Source of the DNA: Lujinxingiaceae bacterium
GTDB lineage: Bacteria; Myxococcota_A; Bradymonadia; Bradymonadales; Bradymonadaceae
DNA length: 32,729 bases
Assembly: GCA_013697635.1 (NCBI GenBank)
Contig: JACCWM010000195.1
Span: 1 to 32,729, forward strand
Reading direction: 5' to 3'
Of this stretch, positions 1-8,447 are shown in pieces; the stretch's first letter is position 1; each line of letters starts with the position of its first letter. Under the pieces are notes generated by a model. The model saw only the letters and a program-made list of their open reading frames with translations. It had not been told where the DNA came from and ran no database searches. The translations under genes and the position numbers were made by a program.

Positions 1-50
1 ACACAGGCCAAGGTCGGCTCGAGCCGTAAATTGCAGGAAAGGTCGGGGTG

Positions 51-88
51 CCAGGGCACCCGACTCTCGCCAGGGCACCCGACTCTCG
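51..88. repeat. 19-bp perfect tandem duplication
   Basis: Two identical 19-bp copies lie head to tail at 51-69 and 70-88. The first copy also forms the right half of a small inverted repeat (arms 46-52 and 55-61). The block directly precedes a hexanucleotide tract, so the whole 51-156 stretch is a local repeat cluster in the gap beyond the 3' end of the minus-strand gene ending at 170. No gene is visible in 1-169. Confidence 0.95.
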
Positions 89-90
89 AA

Positions 91-156
91 CGGAAACGGA
101 AACGGAAACGGAAACGGAAACGGAAACGGCAACGGAAACGGAAACGGAAACGGAAA
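91..156. repeat. Hexanucleotide microsatellite, 11 units of CGGAAA
   Basis: Eleven consecutive 6-bp units run without interruption. Ten are CGGAAA and the seventh (127-132) is CGGCAA. On the minus strand this is a TTTCCG tract starting about 13 bases beyond the stop codon of the M15 lipoprotein gene. The unit length is a multiple of three. Tracts of this kind change length by replication slippage, so copy number may differ between strains. Any role in the mRNA 3' end is unknown. Confidence 0.95.
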
Positions 157-169
157 CGAAACCCGACCG

Positions 170-1297
170 CTACTCCCGAACCACCATCCCCTCCGTCAAC
201 TCCACACGCCGGCGCAGCTCCTCATCGACGATCTCCCAACACCCGCCCACACACCGCGCCGGCAGCTCCTTTGGCCGCTCAAACAGCGCCCAACTCGCCT
301 TGTAATTCACCACGTCCTTGCCCGTCAGCTTGCGCAGCCGGGCAAACTCGTCGGCCTTGATCCGGTCCGACATTCCCGGATGCCACTCCAGATGAAAGAT
401 GTCGTTGAAACTCTCGCCCCACACAAAACCCAGCCCCCGCGCCATATTGCCCACGATGTACCACTGCTCCCGATCTTGGGCGAAGTGGCGCGATGCGTCC
501 TTCATGTCCACCCGGTGCGACAGATTGAAGTCGATGCCCATCCCAAACGCATGCCAGCTCGACAGCCGTCGCGATTTCCTGCCCGGCTTTTGGTAGCGCC
601 GATAGCCCGAGATGAACTGAATTTGAACGCCTTGCTCGAGCGCCAAAAAGTACAGAATACGCGCGCGCCGAGCGATCTCCGGATGCACCGTCTTGAGATG
701 GCCTCCCCCGCGAATCTGGTCGTCGTCGAGCATCACAATCACTCCGGGCCTGTCGACACTCGGACACAGCGTCTGCTCGTCGAGCTCGTGCAACACCAGC
801 CTGCCCCGATGCTCGCCAGGGCGAACACGCGCCACAAACTGCTCTGCCTGACAAAGCGCCACAGCGAGCGCGACGATCTCGATATCGCCCGCAACGCGTA
901 CCAGGCTCGCCAGCTCGTCGAGCGACTCGAGCGCGGGCAAATTGACCAGATAGAGATCGGCGCCGATCTCGCGCACGTTACTGATTCCAGAGAGCGAGCT
1001 CAGCGCCAAACTGTTGATGATGTGCAGCGAACCGGTGATGCGCTCGAGCCTCGGTAGCGCGTGCAGATGGGCATGGGGCCAATTCTGCACATGAAGGTCG
1101 CCCTCGATCACCCGGCAATGGCTGTAGTCCTGCGCGTCGTCGAGGCGCACATCACCCACGCAGACGCCCAATCCGGAATACTCGATCGGTGGCGCAGCGA
1201 TCGGCTGCTCCGGCTCGACGACGACGCGCTGTGTGCGATCCGTTGCGCATGCGCTGAGCAGGGCAAATATGCTCGTGATCATCAGAAGACGGCGCAT
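170..1297 (-). CDS. M15-family (VanY-like) peptidase lipoprotein with L-domain-like repeats
   Basis: A predicted envelope lipoprotein of 375 residues. The N-terminus is a short signal peptide ending in a lipobox LSAC (lipidated Cys17). Residues about 40-150 form repeating beta/leucine-rich segments resembling receptor-L-domain-type solenoids. Residues about 200-310 look like an M15/VanY zinc peptidase: SxHxxGxxxD with His249 and Asp256, then DIFHLEW with His302 and Glu304, the expected zinc ligands and catalytic acid. The family cleaves D-amino-acid-containing peptide bonds in peptidoglycan, so a wall-trimming role in the periplasm is likely. An upstream in-frame ATG at 1345 would add 16 residues before the signal peptide. 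I prefer 1297 because the signal peptide then begins correctly and a possible promoter lies at 1355-1384. The catalytic assignment is solid; the L-domain reading is weaker. Confidence 0.8.
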   Translation of the reverse strand: MRRLLMITSIFALLSACATDRTQRVVVEPEQPIAAPPIEYSGLGVCVGDVRLDDAQDYSHCRVIEGDLHVQNWPHAHLHALPRLERITGSLHIINSLALSSLSGISNVREIGADLYLVNLPALESLDELASLVRVAGDIEIVALAVALCQAEQFVARVRPGEHRGRLVLHELDEQTLCPSVDRPGVIVMLDDDQIRGGGHLKTVHPEIARRARILYFLALEQGVQIQFISGYRRYQKPGRKSRRLSSWHAFGMGIDFNLSHRVDMKDASRHFAQDREQWYIVGNMARGLGFVWGESFNDIFHLEWHPGMSDRIKADEFARLRKLTGKDVVNYKASWALFERPKELPARCVGGCWEIVDEELRRRVELTEGMVVRE

Positions 1298-1378
1298 CAA
1301 AAGCCCAGGGCTTAGAAATGAGGACGTGGGCGACAAACCCGGCATAGGAGGCCAAAATTAGCACGCGCGATCGCGGCC

Positions 1379-1424
1379 GGTCAACGCTTGCGCGTTGACG
1401 ACAAACTCCGATAGTGACTAGTTA
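1379..1424. promoter_or_regulatory. Palindrome and possible divergent promoters between the M15 and amidohydrolase genes
   Basis: A perfect inverted repeat with 8-bp arms (GTCAACGC, 4-base spacer, GCGTTGAC) occupies 1380-1399, between two divergent genes. Each arm contains a TTGAC, which could serve as a -35 element. Leftward, TTGACC at 1379-1384 is followed 18 bases on by TAATTT at 1355-1360. Rightward, TTGACG at 1395-1400 is followed 18 bases on by TAGTTA at 1419-1424. Both -10 elements are weak. A dimeric regulator bound to the palindrome could control both directions; this is inference. Confidence 0.4.
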
Positions 1425-1467
1425 GGCGCGGCAATTGACGTCAGCCCGTTTGAGCAAGCAACGCACC

Positions 1468-2994
1468 ATGAGACCTGTCAAACCGATCCTCGCAAGCCTG
1501 AGCTCGCTCGCCATGCTCGCCATGCTCGCCATGCTCGCCATACTCGCCAGCTCGAGCGGCTGTTCGCCGGCCGAGGCCGTGGTCGTGGCCGAACCCAAGC
1601 TCGTCGAGCAACCAGCGCAGCGCTCGACCAACACCTGGCCGCCCGACTTTACGCGCCTCTCGGCGGACCTCGTGCCTGCAGCGCGGACGACCAACCCGCA
1701 AAAAGTGTTGCTGCGCGGCGCAACGATCATGACCGCTGCTGGCTCCACCATCGAGAACGGCGACTTGCTGCTCGTCGACGGGCGCATCGAAGCCGTCTCG
1801 GCCGAGCACCTCGCGGTGGACGACGACGTTCGCGTGATCGATGCGCGCGGCAAGTTTGTGACGCCCGGCCTCATCGACACCCACTCCCATCTGGGCGTCT
1901 ATCCCAGCCCGAGCGTCGAGGGCAACAGCGACGGCAACGAGGCCACCGACCCGATCACGGCCGATATCGACGCGCTCAACGGAATCTGGCCCCAGGACCC
2001 GGGCTTCGAGCGCGCCCTGGCCGGCGGCATCACCGCCCTGCAGGTGCTGCCCGGCTCGGCCAACCTCGTCGGCGGTCGCGCCGTCACCCTTGAGCTTCGT
2101 CGCGCCCTCAGCTCGCGCGCCATGGTCTTTGCCGGTGCTCCCAAAGGCGTCAAGATGGCCTGCGGCGAGAACCCCAAACGCGTCTATGGCGCCCGAAACG
2201 CGCGGCCCTCAACACGCATGGGAAGCGCCGCCGCCTTGCGCAGCGCCTTTCAGCGCGCCCGCGAGTTGCAAACCGTCTACAGGCGCCATGAGCGCGCCTT
2301 CAACAAGTGGCAGGACAACGCCGAGCGAAAGCTCGAGGATCGCCCCGATCCTCCCACACGAAACTATGGCCTTGAGACCTTGATCGGGATCATGGACGGC
2401 ACGCTGCTCTTGCACGTGCACTGCTACCGCGCCGACGAGATGGTCCAAATCCTCGAGATCGCCGATGAATTCGACTTCAAGGTGCGCTCGTTTCATCACG
2501 CCATCGAGGCCTACAAGGTGCGCGCACTGCTCGCTGAGCGTGGCGTCAGCGTCTCGACCTGGGCCGATTGGTGGGGGTTTAAGATGGAGGCCAACGACGC
2601 GATCGTCGAGAACCTGGCACTGCTCAGCCAGGCCGGCGCGCGCGCCATCGTGCACTCCGACTCGCAAATCGGCATCCAACGCCTCAACCAGGAGGCCGCC
2701 AAGGGCTACCATGCCGGCCTCGCAGCCGGCCTCGAGCTCACCGAAGACGACGCGCTTCGCTGGATCACGGCCAATGCCGCCTGGGCGCTGGGAATCCACA
2801 ATCACACCGGCACCCTCGAGCCGGGCAAGCGCGCCGATGTCGTGCTCTGGTCGGCCCATCCTTTCAGCGTCTACGCCAGAGCCGAGCTGGTATTTGTCGG
2901 CGGCGAGCTGGAGTTTGACATCGCCCAAAATCCCGTCCGCCCGTGGAGTGACTTCGAGGCCGCGCGCGATCACAACACCGAGGTGACCCCATGA
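1468..2994 (+). CDS. Amidohydrolase-superfamily lipoprotein (imidazolonepropionase-like), catalytically complete
   Basis: A metal-dependent hydrolase of 508 residues, probably exported and lipidated: a hydrophobic N-terminus ends in SSSGC (Cys32), a weak lipobox. The mature part has the amidohydrolase beta-sandwich and TIM barrel. TPGLIDTHSH supplies metal ligands His139 and His141, HVHCYRADEM supplies His316/His318, HHAIEAY supplies His343/His344, and HSDS supplies the catalytic Asp398. GTLEPGKRADVVLW is the typical C-terminal return to the sandwich. The substrate cannot be told; relatives act on cyclic amides, peptides and similar compounds. ATG 1468 was chosen over an upstream TTG (1435) because it puts a basic residue cluster directly before the hydrophobic core. 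The stop overlaps the next start by 4 bases (ATGA), so the two genes are translationally coupled. The signal peptide holds a 9-bp tandem repeat. Confidence 0.85.
   Translation: MRPVKPILASLSSLAMLAMLAMLAILASSSGCSPAEAVVVAEPKLVEQPAQRSTNTWPPDFTRLSADLVPAARTTNPQKVLLRGATIMTAAGSTIENGDLLLVDGRIEAVSAEHLAVDDDVRVIDARGKFVTPGLIDTHSHLGVYPSPSVEGNSDGNEATDPITADIDALNGIWPQDPGFERALAGGITALQVLPGSANLVGGRAVTLELRRALSSRAMVFAGAPKGVKMACGENPKRVYGARNARPSTRMGSAAALRSAFQRARELQTVYRRHERAFNKWQDNAERKLEDRPDPPTRNYGLETLIGIMDGTLLLHVHCYRADEMVQILEIADEFDFKVRSFHHAIEAYKVRALLAERGVSVSTWADWWGFKMEANDAIVENLALLSQAGARAIVHSDSQIGIQRLNQEAAKGYHAGLAAGLELTEDDALRWITANAAWALGIHNHTGTLEPGKRADVVLWSAHPFSVYARAELVFVGGELEFDIAQNPVRPWSDFEAARDHNTEVTP
1507..1551 (+). 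repeat. In-frame 9-bp tandem repeat inside a signal peptide
   Basis: Five consecutive 9-bp units of CTCGCCATG type, the last two slightly diverged, encode a Leu-Ala-Met/Ile repeat. It forms the hydrophobic core of the amidohydrolase signal peptide. Gain or loss of a unit would change the core by exactly three residues without shifting the frame. Confidence 0.95.
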
Positions 2995-4256
2995 ACAAGC
3001 CTGCACGCGCCCTTAGCCTCGCGTTTGTCCTGCTCGCCATGCTCATCGCCTGGTCCTCGAGCGCTTCGGCCCAGAGCATCGCCCTGGTCGGCGCCCAGGT
3101 CCACCCGGTCAGCGGCCCGCTGATCGAGGACGGCGTCGTGGTGATCGGGGCCAACGGCCGCATCCTGGCCGTCGGCGGCCCCACGCTGGCGATTCCCTCG
3201 GGCGCGACCATCATCGACGTCGCCGGCAAGGTCATCACCCCGGGCCTGGTCGACGCGCACACGGGCGTCGGCATGGTCGAGGTCGACTCGGTCAGCGCCA
3301 CGCGCGATCTCGACCGCGGTGGCGCACATCTGGTGCGCGCCTCCTATCTGGCCGCCGACAACTTCAACCCGGACAGCGCCGTTGTGCCCGTCACCCGCGC
3401 AGGCGGCGTAACCGTGGTCAACCTCGTGCCCCGAGGCGGCCTGGTCAGCGGTCAGTCGTCCTGGGCCAATCTGGCAGGCGCCGGCGCAACGGGCGGCGTC
3501 TTTGGCCCCGCCACGGCCATGCACGTCGCGCTCGGCGAGCACGGCAGCGCCGTGGCCGGCGGCTCGCGAGGCGCCACCTTGATGATGCTGCGCGAGCTCT
3601 ACGACGACGTGGTTTTTTACCGCGACAACCGCGCCCGCTTCGACGAGAACCGCGCCCGTCCCCTGGCCGCAAGCCGCCTCGATCTGGGCGCGCTGCAGGC
3701 CACCCTCGATCGGCGCATGCCCGTGGTCTTCACCGCGCATCGCGCAAGCGACATCCTCGCTGCCCTCAAGCTCGCTGAGCAACTCGGCCTTCGACCGATC
3801 ATCGCCGGCGCCTCCGAGGCCTGGCAGGTAGCCGACGAGCTTGCGCGCCGCGCGGTGCCCGTGATCATCGACCCCATGGACAACCTGCCCCAGCGCTTCG
3901 AGACCCTTGGCGCGCGATCCGATAACGCCGCGCTGCTGGCCCGAGCCGGCGTGCCCCTGATCATTTCGACCTTCTCCAGCCACAACGTGCGAAACCTGCG
4001 CTTTTACGCCGGCAACGCCGTGCGCGCAGGCCTCGACTACTCCGCCGCCCTCAAAGCGATCACGGCCGCGCCAGCCACGAGCCTCACCAACGGCCCTGCC
4101 AACTTTGGCACCCTCGAGCCCGGCAAGCGCGCCCATATCGTCGTCTGGTCCGGCGACCCTTTTGAGTTCTCCACCCAGGCCGAGCGCGTCTACATCGACG
4201 GCGCCGAGGTCTCGCTCGATCATCGCCAGAAGAGATTGCTCGAGCGATATCGCTAA
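2991..4256 (+). CDS. Amidohydrolase-like protein lacking metal ligands (probable pseudoenzyme partner)
   Basis: A 421-residue periplasmic protein with a signal peptide ending ASA|Q near residue 27. It keeps the amidohydrolase scaffold: VITPGLVDAH near residue 81 and GTLEPGKRAHIVVW near residue 373. The metal centre is gone, however. HxH reads His90-Thr-Gly, the HVH strand reads VFT near residue 247, the paired histidines read Ala-Gly near residue 272, and the HSD motif reads STF near residue 326. Catalysis by the usual mechanism is therefore unlikely. The gene starts inside the stop of the preceding active homologue (ATGA overlap), which points to equal production and possibly a heterodimer in which this chain is structural or regulatory. 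It ends 16 bases from the convergent lysine-biosynthesis gene. Assignment to the superfamily is firm; the partner role is inference. Confidence 0.8.
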   Translation: MNKPARALSLAFVLLAMLIAWSSSASAQSIALVGAQVHPVSGPLIEDGVVVIGANGRILAVGGPTLAIPSGATIIDVAGKVITPGLVDAHTGVGMVEVDSVSATRDLDRGGAHLVRASYLAADNFNPDSAVVPVTRAGGVTVVNLVPRGGLVSGQSSWANLAGAGATGGVFGPATAMHVALGEHGSAVAGGSRGATLMMLRELYDDVVFYRDNRARFDENRARPLAASRLDLGALQATLDRRMPVVFTAHRASDILAALKLAEQLGLRPIIAGASEAWQVADELARRAVPVIIDPMDNLPQRFETLGARSDNAALLARAGVPLIISTFSSHNVRNLRFYAGNAVRAGLDYSAALKAITAAPATSLTNGPANFGTLEPGKRAHIVVWSGDPFEFSTQAERVYIDGAEVSLDHRQKRLLERYR

Positions 4257-4272
4257 ACCTCGGGCGGGTTCC

Positions 4273-6861
4273 TCAGCCCTTCAAAAAATGCTCGGTCGCC
4301 GGCGCACGCAGATTGTAAAACGAGCTCATTGAGCGTCCGTAAGCGCCGGCCGTGGCGATCAACAACACGTCGCCCTGCTCGGTCGTGGGCAGGCGGCGCA
4401 GATGGCCGAGCACATCACCGCTCTCGCAGATCGGGCCGACGATCTCGGCCTCCAGGGCGGTCGGCTCGTCGAGACGCGTGAGGTTGACGATCTCGTGGTA
4501 GGCGCCGTAGAGCGCCGGGCGGATCAGCGAGTTCATGCCCGCGTCGATACCCACGTAGCGAATCGCGCCCTTTTGCTTGAGCTGGGTCACGGTGGCCAAG
4601 AGAACGCCCGCCTGAGCGACCAGATAGCGGCCCGGCTCGAGCCACAGCTCAAAGCGCGGGTGGGCCTCCTTGAAGCTTGCCAGGGTCTGGGAGAGCTCGG
4701 CGATGTCGAGCGCGTTCTGGTTGGCGCGCTCGGGAACACCCAGGCCGCCGCCCAGATTGAGGATGCGCACGTCGGGGAAATCCTGGGCGGCCTCGGCCAA
4801 AAACAGCGCCGTCTGCGACCAGGTGCCGGTGGTGCGAACGCCGCTGCCGACATGGGCGTGCAGGCCGACGATCTTGAAGCCCACCTGCTCGGCCAAAACC
4901 TTGAGCCGGGCCAGCTCGCCGGGCGATACGCCAAACTTCGACTGGGGTCCTGCGGTGCGCACGTACTTGTGGTGGCCGTAGCCCTGGCCGGGATCGATGC
5001 GCACGAGCACCTCTTTGCCCGCAAAAACCTCGGGCCAGCGCTCGACCGGGTGCATGTTGTCCAGCGTGACGTAGGCGCCGTACTCGAAGCCCAGACGGTA
5101 CTCCTGCTCGGGTGCAAAATTGGGCGTAAACAACAGACGCCCGGCGCCAAGCTTGGGAAATAGCCCACGCACATGCTCGAGCTCGCCAGGCGAAACACAC
5201 TCAAAGCCCAGACCGGCCGCGTAGAATTGCTTGAGGATCTCCGGGTGAGGGTTGGCCTTGACCGCATAGAACACCTGATTGACCGGCTCGATGCTCAAGA
5301 GCGAATCGACCGAGCTCTGCAAGCTCGGCGCATCGTAGACATAGACCGGGCTCTCGACCGCTGCCAGGCTCAAGAGCTCGTCGCGACGCGCGCGCCACCA
5401 GGCCGTGGCGAACACCGGCGCCTCCTCCTCGGCGCCAAACAACTCCTGCCAGGTCGGGCCGAACATCTCGTCGGTGGTGCGCTCGCGAAACAAGAGCGAG
5501 TGCAGCTTTCGCACCAGGCGGTCGGCCTGGTCCTCGTCGACGACAAAAGTCAGGTTCAAGTCGCTCGCCGCCTGCGAGACCATGTAGATCTTGTGCTCCT
5601 CGAACACCTCGAGCGCGGGCGCCAGTCGATGCAAAATCGAGCGGATATTGTGGCCCACCAGGCTCACCGCCGCGCAGGGGCCGATGATGCGCGCATCGCA
5701 GTGCGCCTTGAGATCCGCGAGCAGGTGGTTGACCGCGCCCGGGTCGAGGGCGTTGGCCATTGGATCGAGCGTGACCGTGACGTTGGCCTCGGAGGTGCCC
5801 ACCAGATCGATCGAGAGGCCGTTTTGCTTGAACACCCCAAAAATATCGGCCAAAAATCCCACCTGCTGCCACATGCCCAGCGTGTTCATCGACACCAGCG
5901 AGATCCCGGTCTTGGCGCTGATCGCCTTGACCTGAGCCCCAAAATCCGGCGCGTCCGACGAGATCACCGTGCCCTCGAGCTCCGGGTGCTCCGTGCACTT
6001 GATATGCAGCGGAATGCGATTGGCACGCACGGGAGGCAGACAACGCGGATGCAAGACCTTGGCGCCCATCGTGGCGAGCTCCTGGGCCTCGTCGTAGTCG
6101 AGCTGGCGCAGCAGCCGAGCAGAGGGCACCTCGCGCGGATTGGCCGTAAACATGCCCGGCACATCGGTCCAGATCTCCAGGCGCGTCGCCCCGATCTTCG
6201 CCGCAAAATACGCCGCCGAAGTATCCGAGCCGCCGCGGCCCAAGAGCACCGTCTCGCCGGCGTCATCGCGCGCGATGAAGCCTTGCGTCAAAAGCGCCGC
6301 ACCCGGCATCTCTCCCAGCCGCTCAGTTAGTGCCCCGTCCGGCGAAAAATCACACGCCGCCGACAAAAACAGCCGGTGCTCGGTCGCATTGGGCTCGCGC
6401 ATCGACAAGAGCATCTGGCGCGCATCACACCAGCTCGTCTCGAGACCCGTTCGCGTCAAATACGCCGCGCCCAGCCGGGTCGACATCAGCTCGCCCATCG
6501 CCATCACGCGCGCATGAACCCGCGGGCTGACCTCGCGAATCAGCGACACGCCGAGCAACAAGCGCCCGAGCTCCTCGAACTCCTCGCCGAGCAATTGCTC
6601 AAAATCGACCCCCATCTCGTCCGCAAGCACCCGGTGGCGCCGCTCCACCTCGTTTAGCAACGCGTCGTATTCACCGCGTTTGGACTCCACGAGCAGCTTC
6701 TCGAGCATGTTCGAGACGCCGCTGAGCGCCGAACACACGATCAAAGGCCGCAAGCCCTGGGCGATGCTCTGGCGCGCCACCCGTGCAATCGTGTCCCAGC
6801 GCTCGCGCGACGACACACTGGTCCCACCAAACTTCACGACGATCCAATCCTGCGAGTTCAT
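4273..6861 (-). CDS. lysC-lysA: Bifunctional aspartate kinase / diaminopimelate decarboxylase
   Basis: An 862-residue fusion joining the first and last enzymes of lysine biosynthesis. Residues about 7-290 are aspartokinase: KFGGTS near residue 10, SALSGVSN, RGGSDTS, WTDVPG and the ATMGAKVLHPR segment. About 310-450 are two ACT regulatory domains, expected to bind lysine or another amino acid. About 490-862 are PLP-dependent diaminopimelate decarboxylase: YAVKAN near 531 with the PLP lysine, HAHVGSG, NLGGGLG, EPGRYLV, and GPICESGD near 811 with the catalytic Cys. The middle pathway steps are not in the window. ATG 6861 was chosen because the kinase motif then begins at the usual distance; an upstream ATG (6960) would add 33 residues unlike the family. 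The same domain order is known as a fusion in Xanthomonas-type bacteria. DAP also feeds peptidoglycan, so the gene is probably essential. Confidence 0.95.
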   Translation of the reverse strand: MNSQDWIVVKFGGTSVSSRERWDTIARVARQSIAQGLRPLIVCSALSGVSNMLEKLLVESKRGEYDALLNEVERRHRVLADEMGVDFEQLLGEEFEELGRLLLGVSLIREVSPRVHARVMAMGELMSTRLGAAYLTRTGLETSWCDARQMLLSMREPNATEHRLFLSAACDFSPDGALTERLGEMPGAALLTQGFIARDDAGETVLLGRGGSDTSAAYFAAKIGATRLEIWTDVPGMFTANPREVPSARLLRQLDYDEAQELATMGAKVLHPRCLPPVRANRIPLHIKCTEHPELEGTVISSDAPDFGAQVKAISAKTGISLVSMNTLGMWQQVGFLADIFGVFKQNGLSIDLVGTSEANVTVTLDPMANALDPGAVNHLLADLKAHCDARIIGPCAAVSLVGHNIRSILHRLAPALEVFEEHKIYMVSQAASDLNLTFVVDEDQADRLVRKLHSLLFRERTTDEMFGPTWQELFGAEEEAPVFATAWWRARRDELLSLAAVESPVYVYDAPSLQSSVDSLLSIEPVNQVFYAVKANPHPEILKQFYAAGLGFECVSPGELEHVRGLFPKLGAGRLLFTPNFAPEQEYRLGFEYGAYVTLDNMHPVERWPEVFAGKEVLVRIDPGQGYGHHKYVRTAGPQSKFGVSPGELARLKVLAEQVGFKIVGLHAHVGSGVRTTGTWSQTALFLAEAAQDFPDVRILNLGGGLGVPERANQNALDIAELSQTLASFKEAHPRFELWLEPGRYLVAQAGVLLATVTQLKQKGAIRYVGIDAGMNSLIRPALYGAYHEIVNLTRLDEPTALEAEIVGPICESGDVLGHLRRLPTTEQGDVLLIATAGAYGRSMSSFYNLRAPATEHFLKG

Positions 6862-7046
6862 TGCCACGATGAAATACCTTCTATGGTTCGCTACGTCCCA
6901 AAATCCTTGATTCTGCACATGAAAATGGCGCCGATTTCTATACGCAACCACGCCAGCCATGTCCAGCCACCTTTGCCCGACATCTCCCCTTGCCAGCCTC
7001 AGCCCGAAGCGGCCATGATAGGGCCGCCTTCCGACCCGAGGACCTC

Positions 7047-8432
7047 ATGCATTCGCCACGCCTTCGCTTGACCGCGCTCTTTTTTGCCGCCCTGGCCCTT
7101 GCGGCTTGCTCGTCGGAGCCCAAAGCCTCGCCAGACGCCGGCCCCTCGGACACCTCGGCGGACGCGCCTGGGCCTGGCGACGCCCCAAACACGCTCGACG
7201 TGGCCCGCGACACCAAAGGCGCCAACGACACCGACGCCCAGCCCCTGAACCCACCGAGCTTTGCCGAACGCACCCGGCCCGGCCGCTGGCTTCGCGGCGA
7301 CTTCCACGTGCACTCCGTCGGTGCTTCCAACGATACTGGCCCGGAGAGTCTTCCCGCCCGGATCAAGGAGGTGGCGATCGCCCGCGGCCTCGATCTCGTC
7401 GTGCTCACCGACCACAGCAATTCTACCGGCAGTGACGCGACCACCCGCGACGAAGACCCCGATCTCTTCAACCAGGGCCCCGAGTTCACCCACTGGGAGC
7501 TCACCCGTACGCTCTCCGACGAAAACTTTCTGATGGTCCAGGGCAACGAGCTCAGCCCGGTCAACCCCAACACCTCGCTTCCCACCGGCCACATCGGCTG
7601 TTTTCCGCGCACCTTGAACGATTTTGACCCCGATGTCGCCTTCATCGACCGGCCCCAGGGCGACGTCAGCGGTGGATCGGCCCTTCAACAGGCGCTCGAC
7701 GTCGGCTGCTTTGCGATCATCAACCACCCCTTCGGGCCGACCAACTGGATCTCCTACGACTGGACGGCGCTCAACTACGACGGCATCGAGGTCTTCAACG
7801 GCGGCGCCGGCTTCAACCAGTTCGACCGCCTGGCCGTCGATGCCTGGGCCTGCGACATCGCCAATGGCAAGCGCACTACCGCCATGGGCGGCAGCGACAA
7901 TCACCGCGTCGACATCGTGCCTCCTGGCACAGTCCTCGATCCACCGCTGGCACACCCCACGACCTTTGTCTGGGCCGAGGCCCTCGATTGGCCCCAGGTG
8001 ATCGCAAGCCTCGAAAGGGGCCGCGTCACCATCTCCGATACCGGAAGCCCGCTCGAGCTCGACGTGCACGCAGCCGACGGCGCCTGGCTCGCCATGATCG
8101 GCGACAGCATCGATGCCCCCCAGGCACGCTGGGGGCGCATCCGCGGCGCCCTGCACGCGCTGCCCGTCCACCACCGCAACGTGCGCCACCTGCGCCTCTA
8201 CCGCATTCGTGCGGGCGCCTGCGAGGACTTGCGTGAGCCCAACCGCATCGTCGCTCCCAAGCCCAACCTCGAGCTGCTCCACGACGAGATCATCGCCTCC
8301 GACTCGAGCTTCGACATCGCCGTTCACCTCGAGCTCGCCCCCGGCGACGCGATCTTCGCCCTGCTCGCCCACGACATCCCCAGCCTGCTTCACTATGGCG
8401 CCGCCGTCAGCAACGCCGTGCACGCTCACTGA
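7047..8432 (+). CDS. PHP-domain metallohydrolase lipoprotein (CehA/McbA-like)
   Basis: A 461-residue predicted lipoprotein. A signal peptide ends in lipobox LAAC (Cys21), followed by a linker of about 60 residues rich in Ser, Asp, Pro and Ala. The rest carries the metal-binding motifs of the PHP superfamily in order: DFHVHS (His87, His89), LTDHS (Asp122, His123), GNELS (Glu168), INHPFG (His227) and GGSDNH (Asp284, His286). All expected ligands are present, so an active hydrolase is likely. CehA/McbA-type members hydrolyse esters or phosphoesters, but the substrate here is unknown. The start is set by the signal peptide and a GAGGA ribosome-binding site at 7038-7042. The gene is divergent from the lysine fusion gene and converges with the pseudokinase gene 15 bases downstream. 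Confidence 0.85.
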   Translation: MHSPRLRLTALFFAALALAACSSEPKASPDAGPSDTSADAPGPGDAPNTLDVARDTKGANDTDAQPLNPPSFAERTRPGRWLRGDFHVHSVGASNDTGPESLPARIKEVAIARGLDLVVLTDHSNSTGSDATTRDEDPDLFNQGPEFTHWELTRTLSDENFLMVQGNELSPVNPNTSLPTGHIGCFPRTLNDFDPDVAFIDRPQGDVSGGSALQQALDVGCFAIINHPFGPTNWISYDWTALNYDGIEVFNGGAGFNQFDRLAVDAWACDIANGKRTTAMGGSDNHRVDIVPPGTVLDPPLAHPTTFVWAEALDWPQVIASLERGRVTISDTGSPLELDVHAADGAWLAMIGDSIDAPQARWGRIRGALHALPVHHRNVRHLRLYRIRAGACEDLREPNRIVAPKPNLELLHDEIIASDSSFDIAVHLELAPGDAIFALLAHDIPSLLHYGAAVSNAVHAH

Positions 8433-8447
8433 TAGCCTTTGGAGCGA

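Noticed and set aside
51-156. Possible CRISPR-like array
   Set aside because: The repeats are contiguous without spacers, and no cas genes are present.
31-360. A frame encoding an Arg-Lys repeat protein (and a Thr-Glu one in another frame)
   Set aside because: The repeats are just the translated hexanucleotide tract. The frame runs antisense into the M15 gene and has no other protein-like features.
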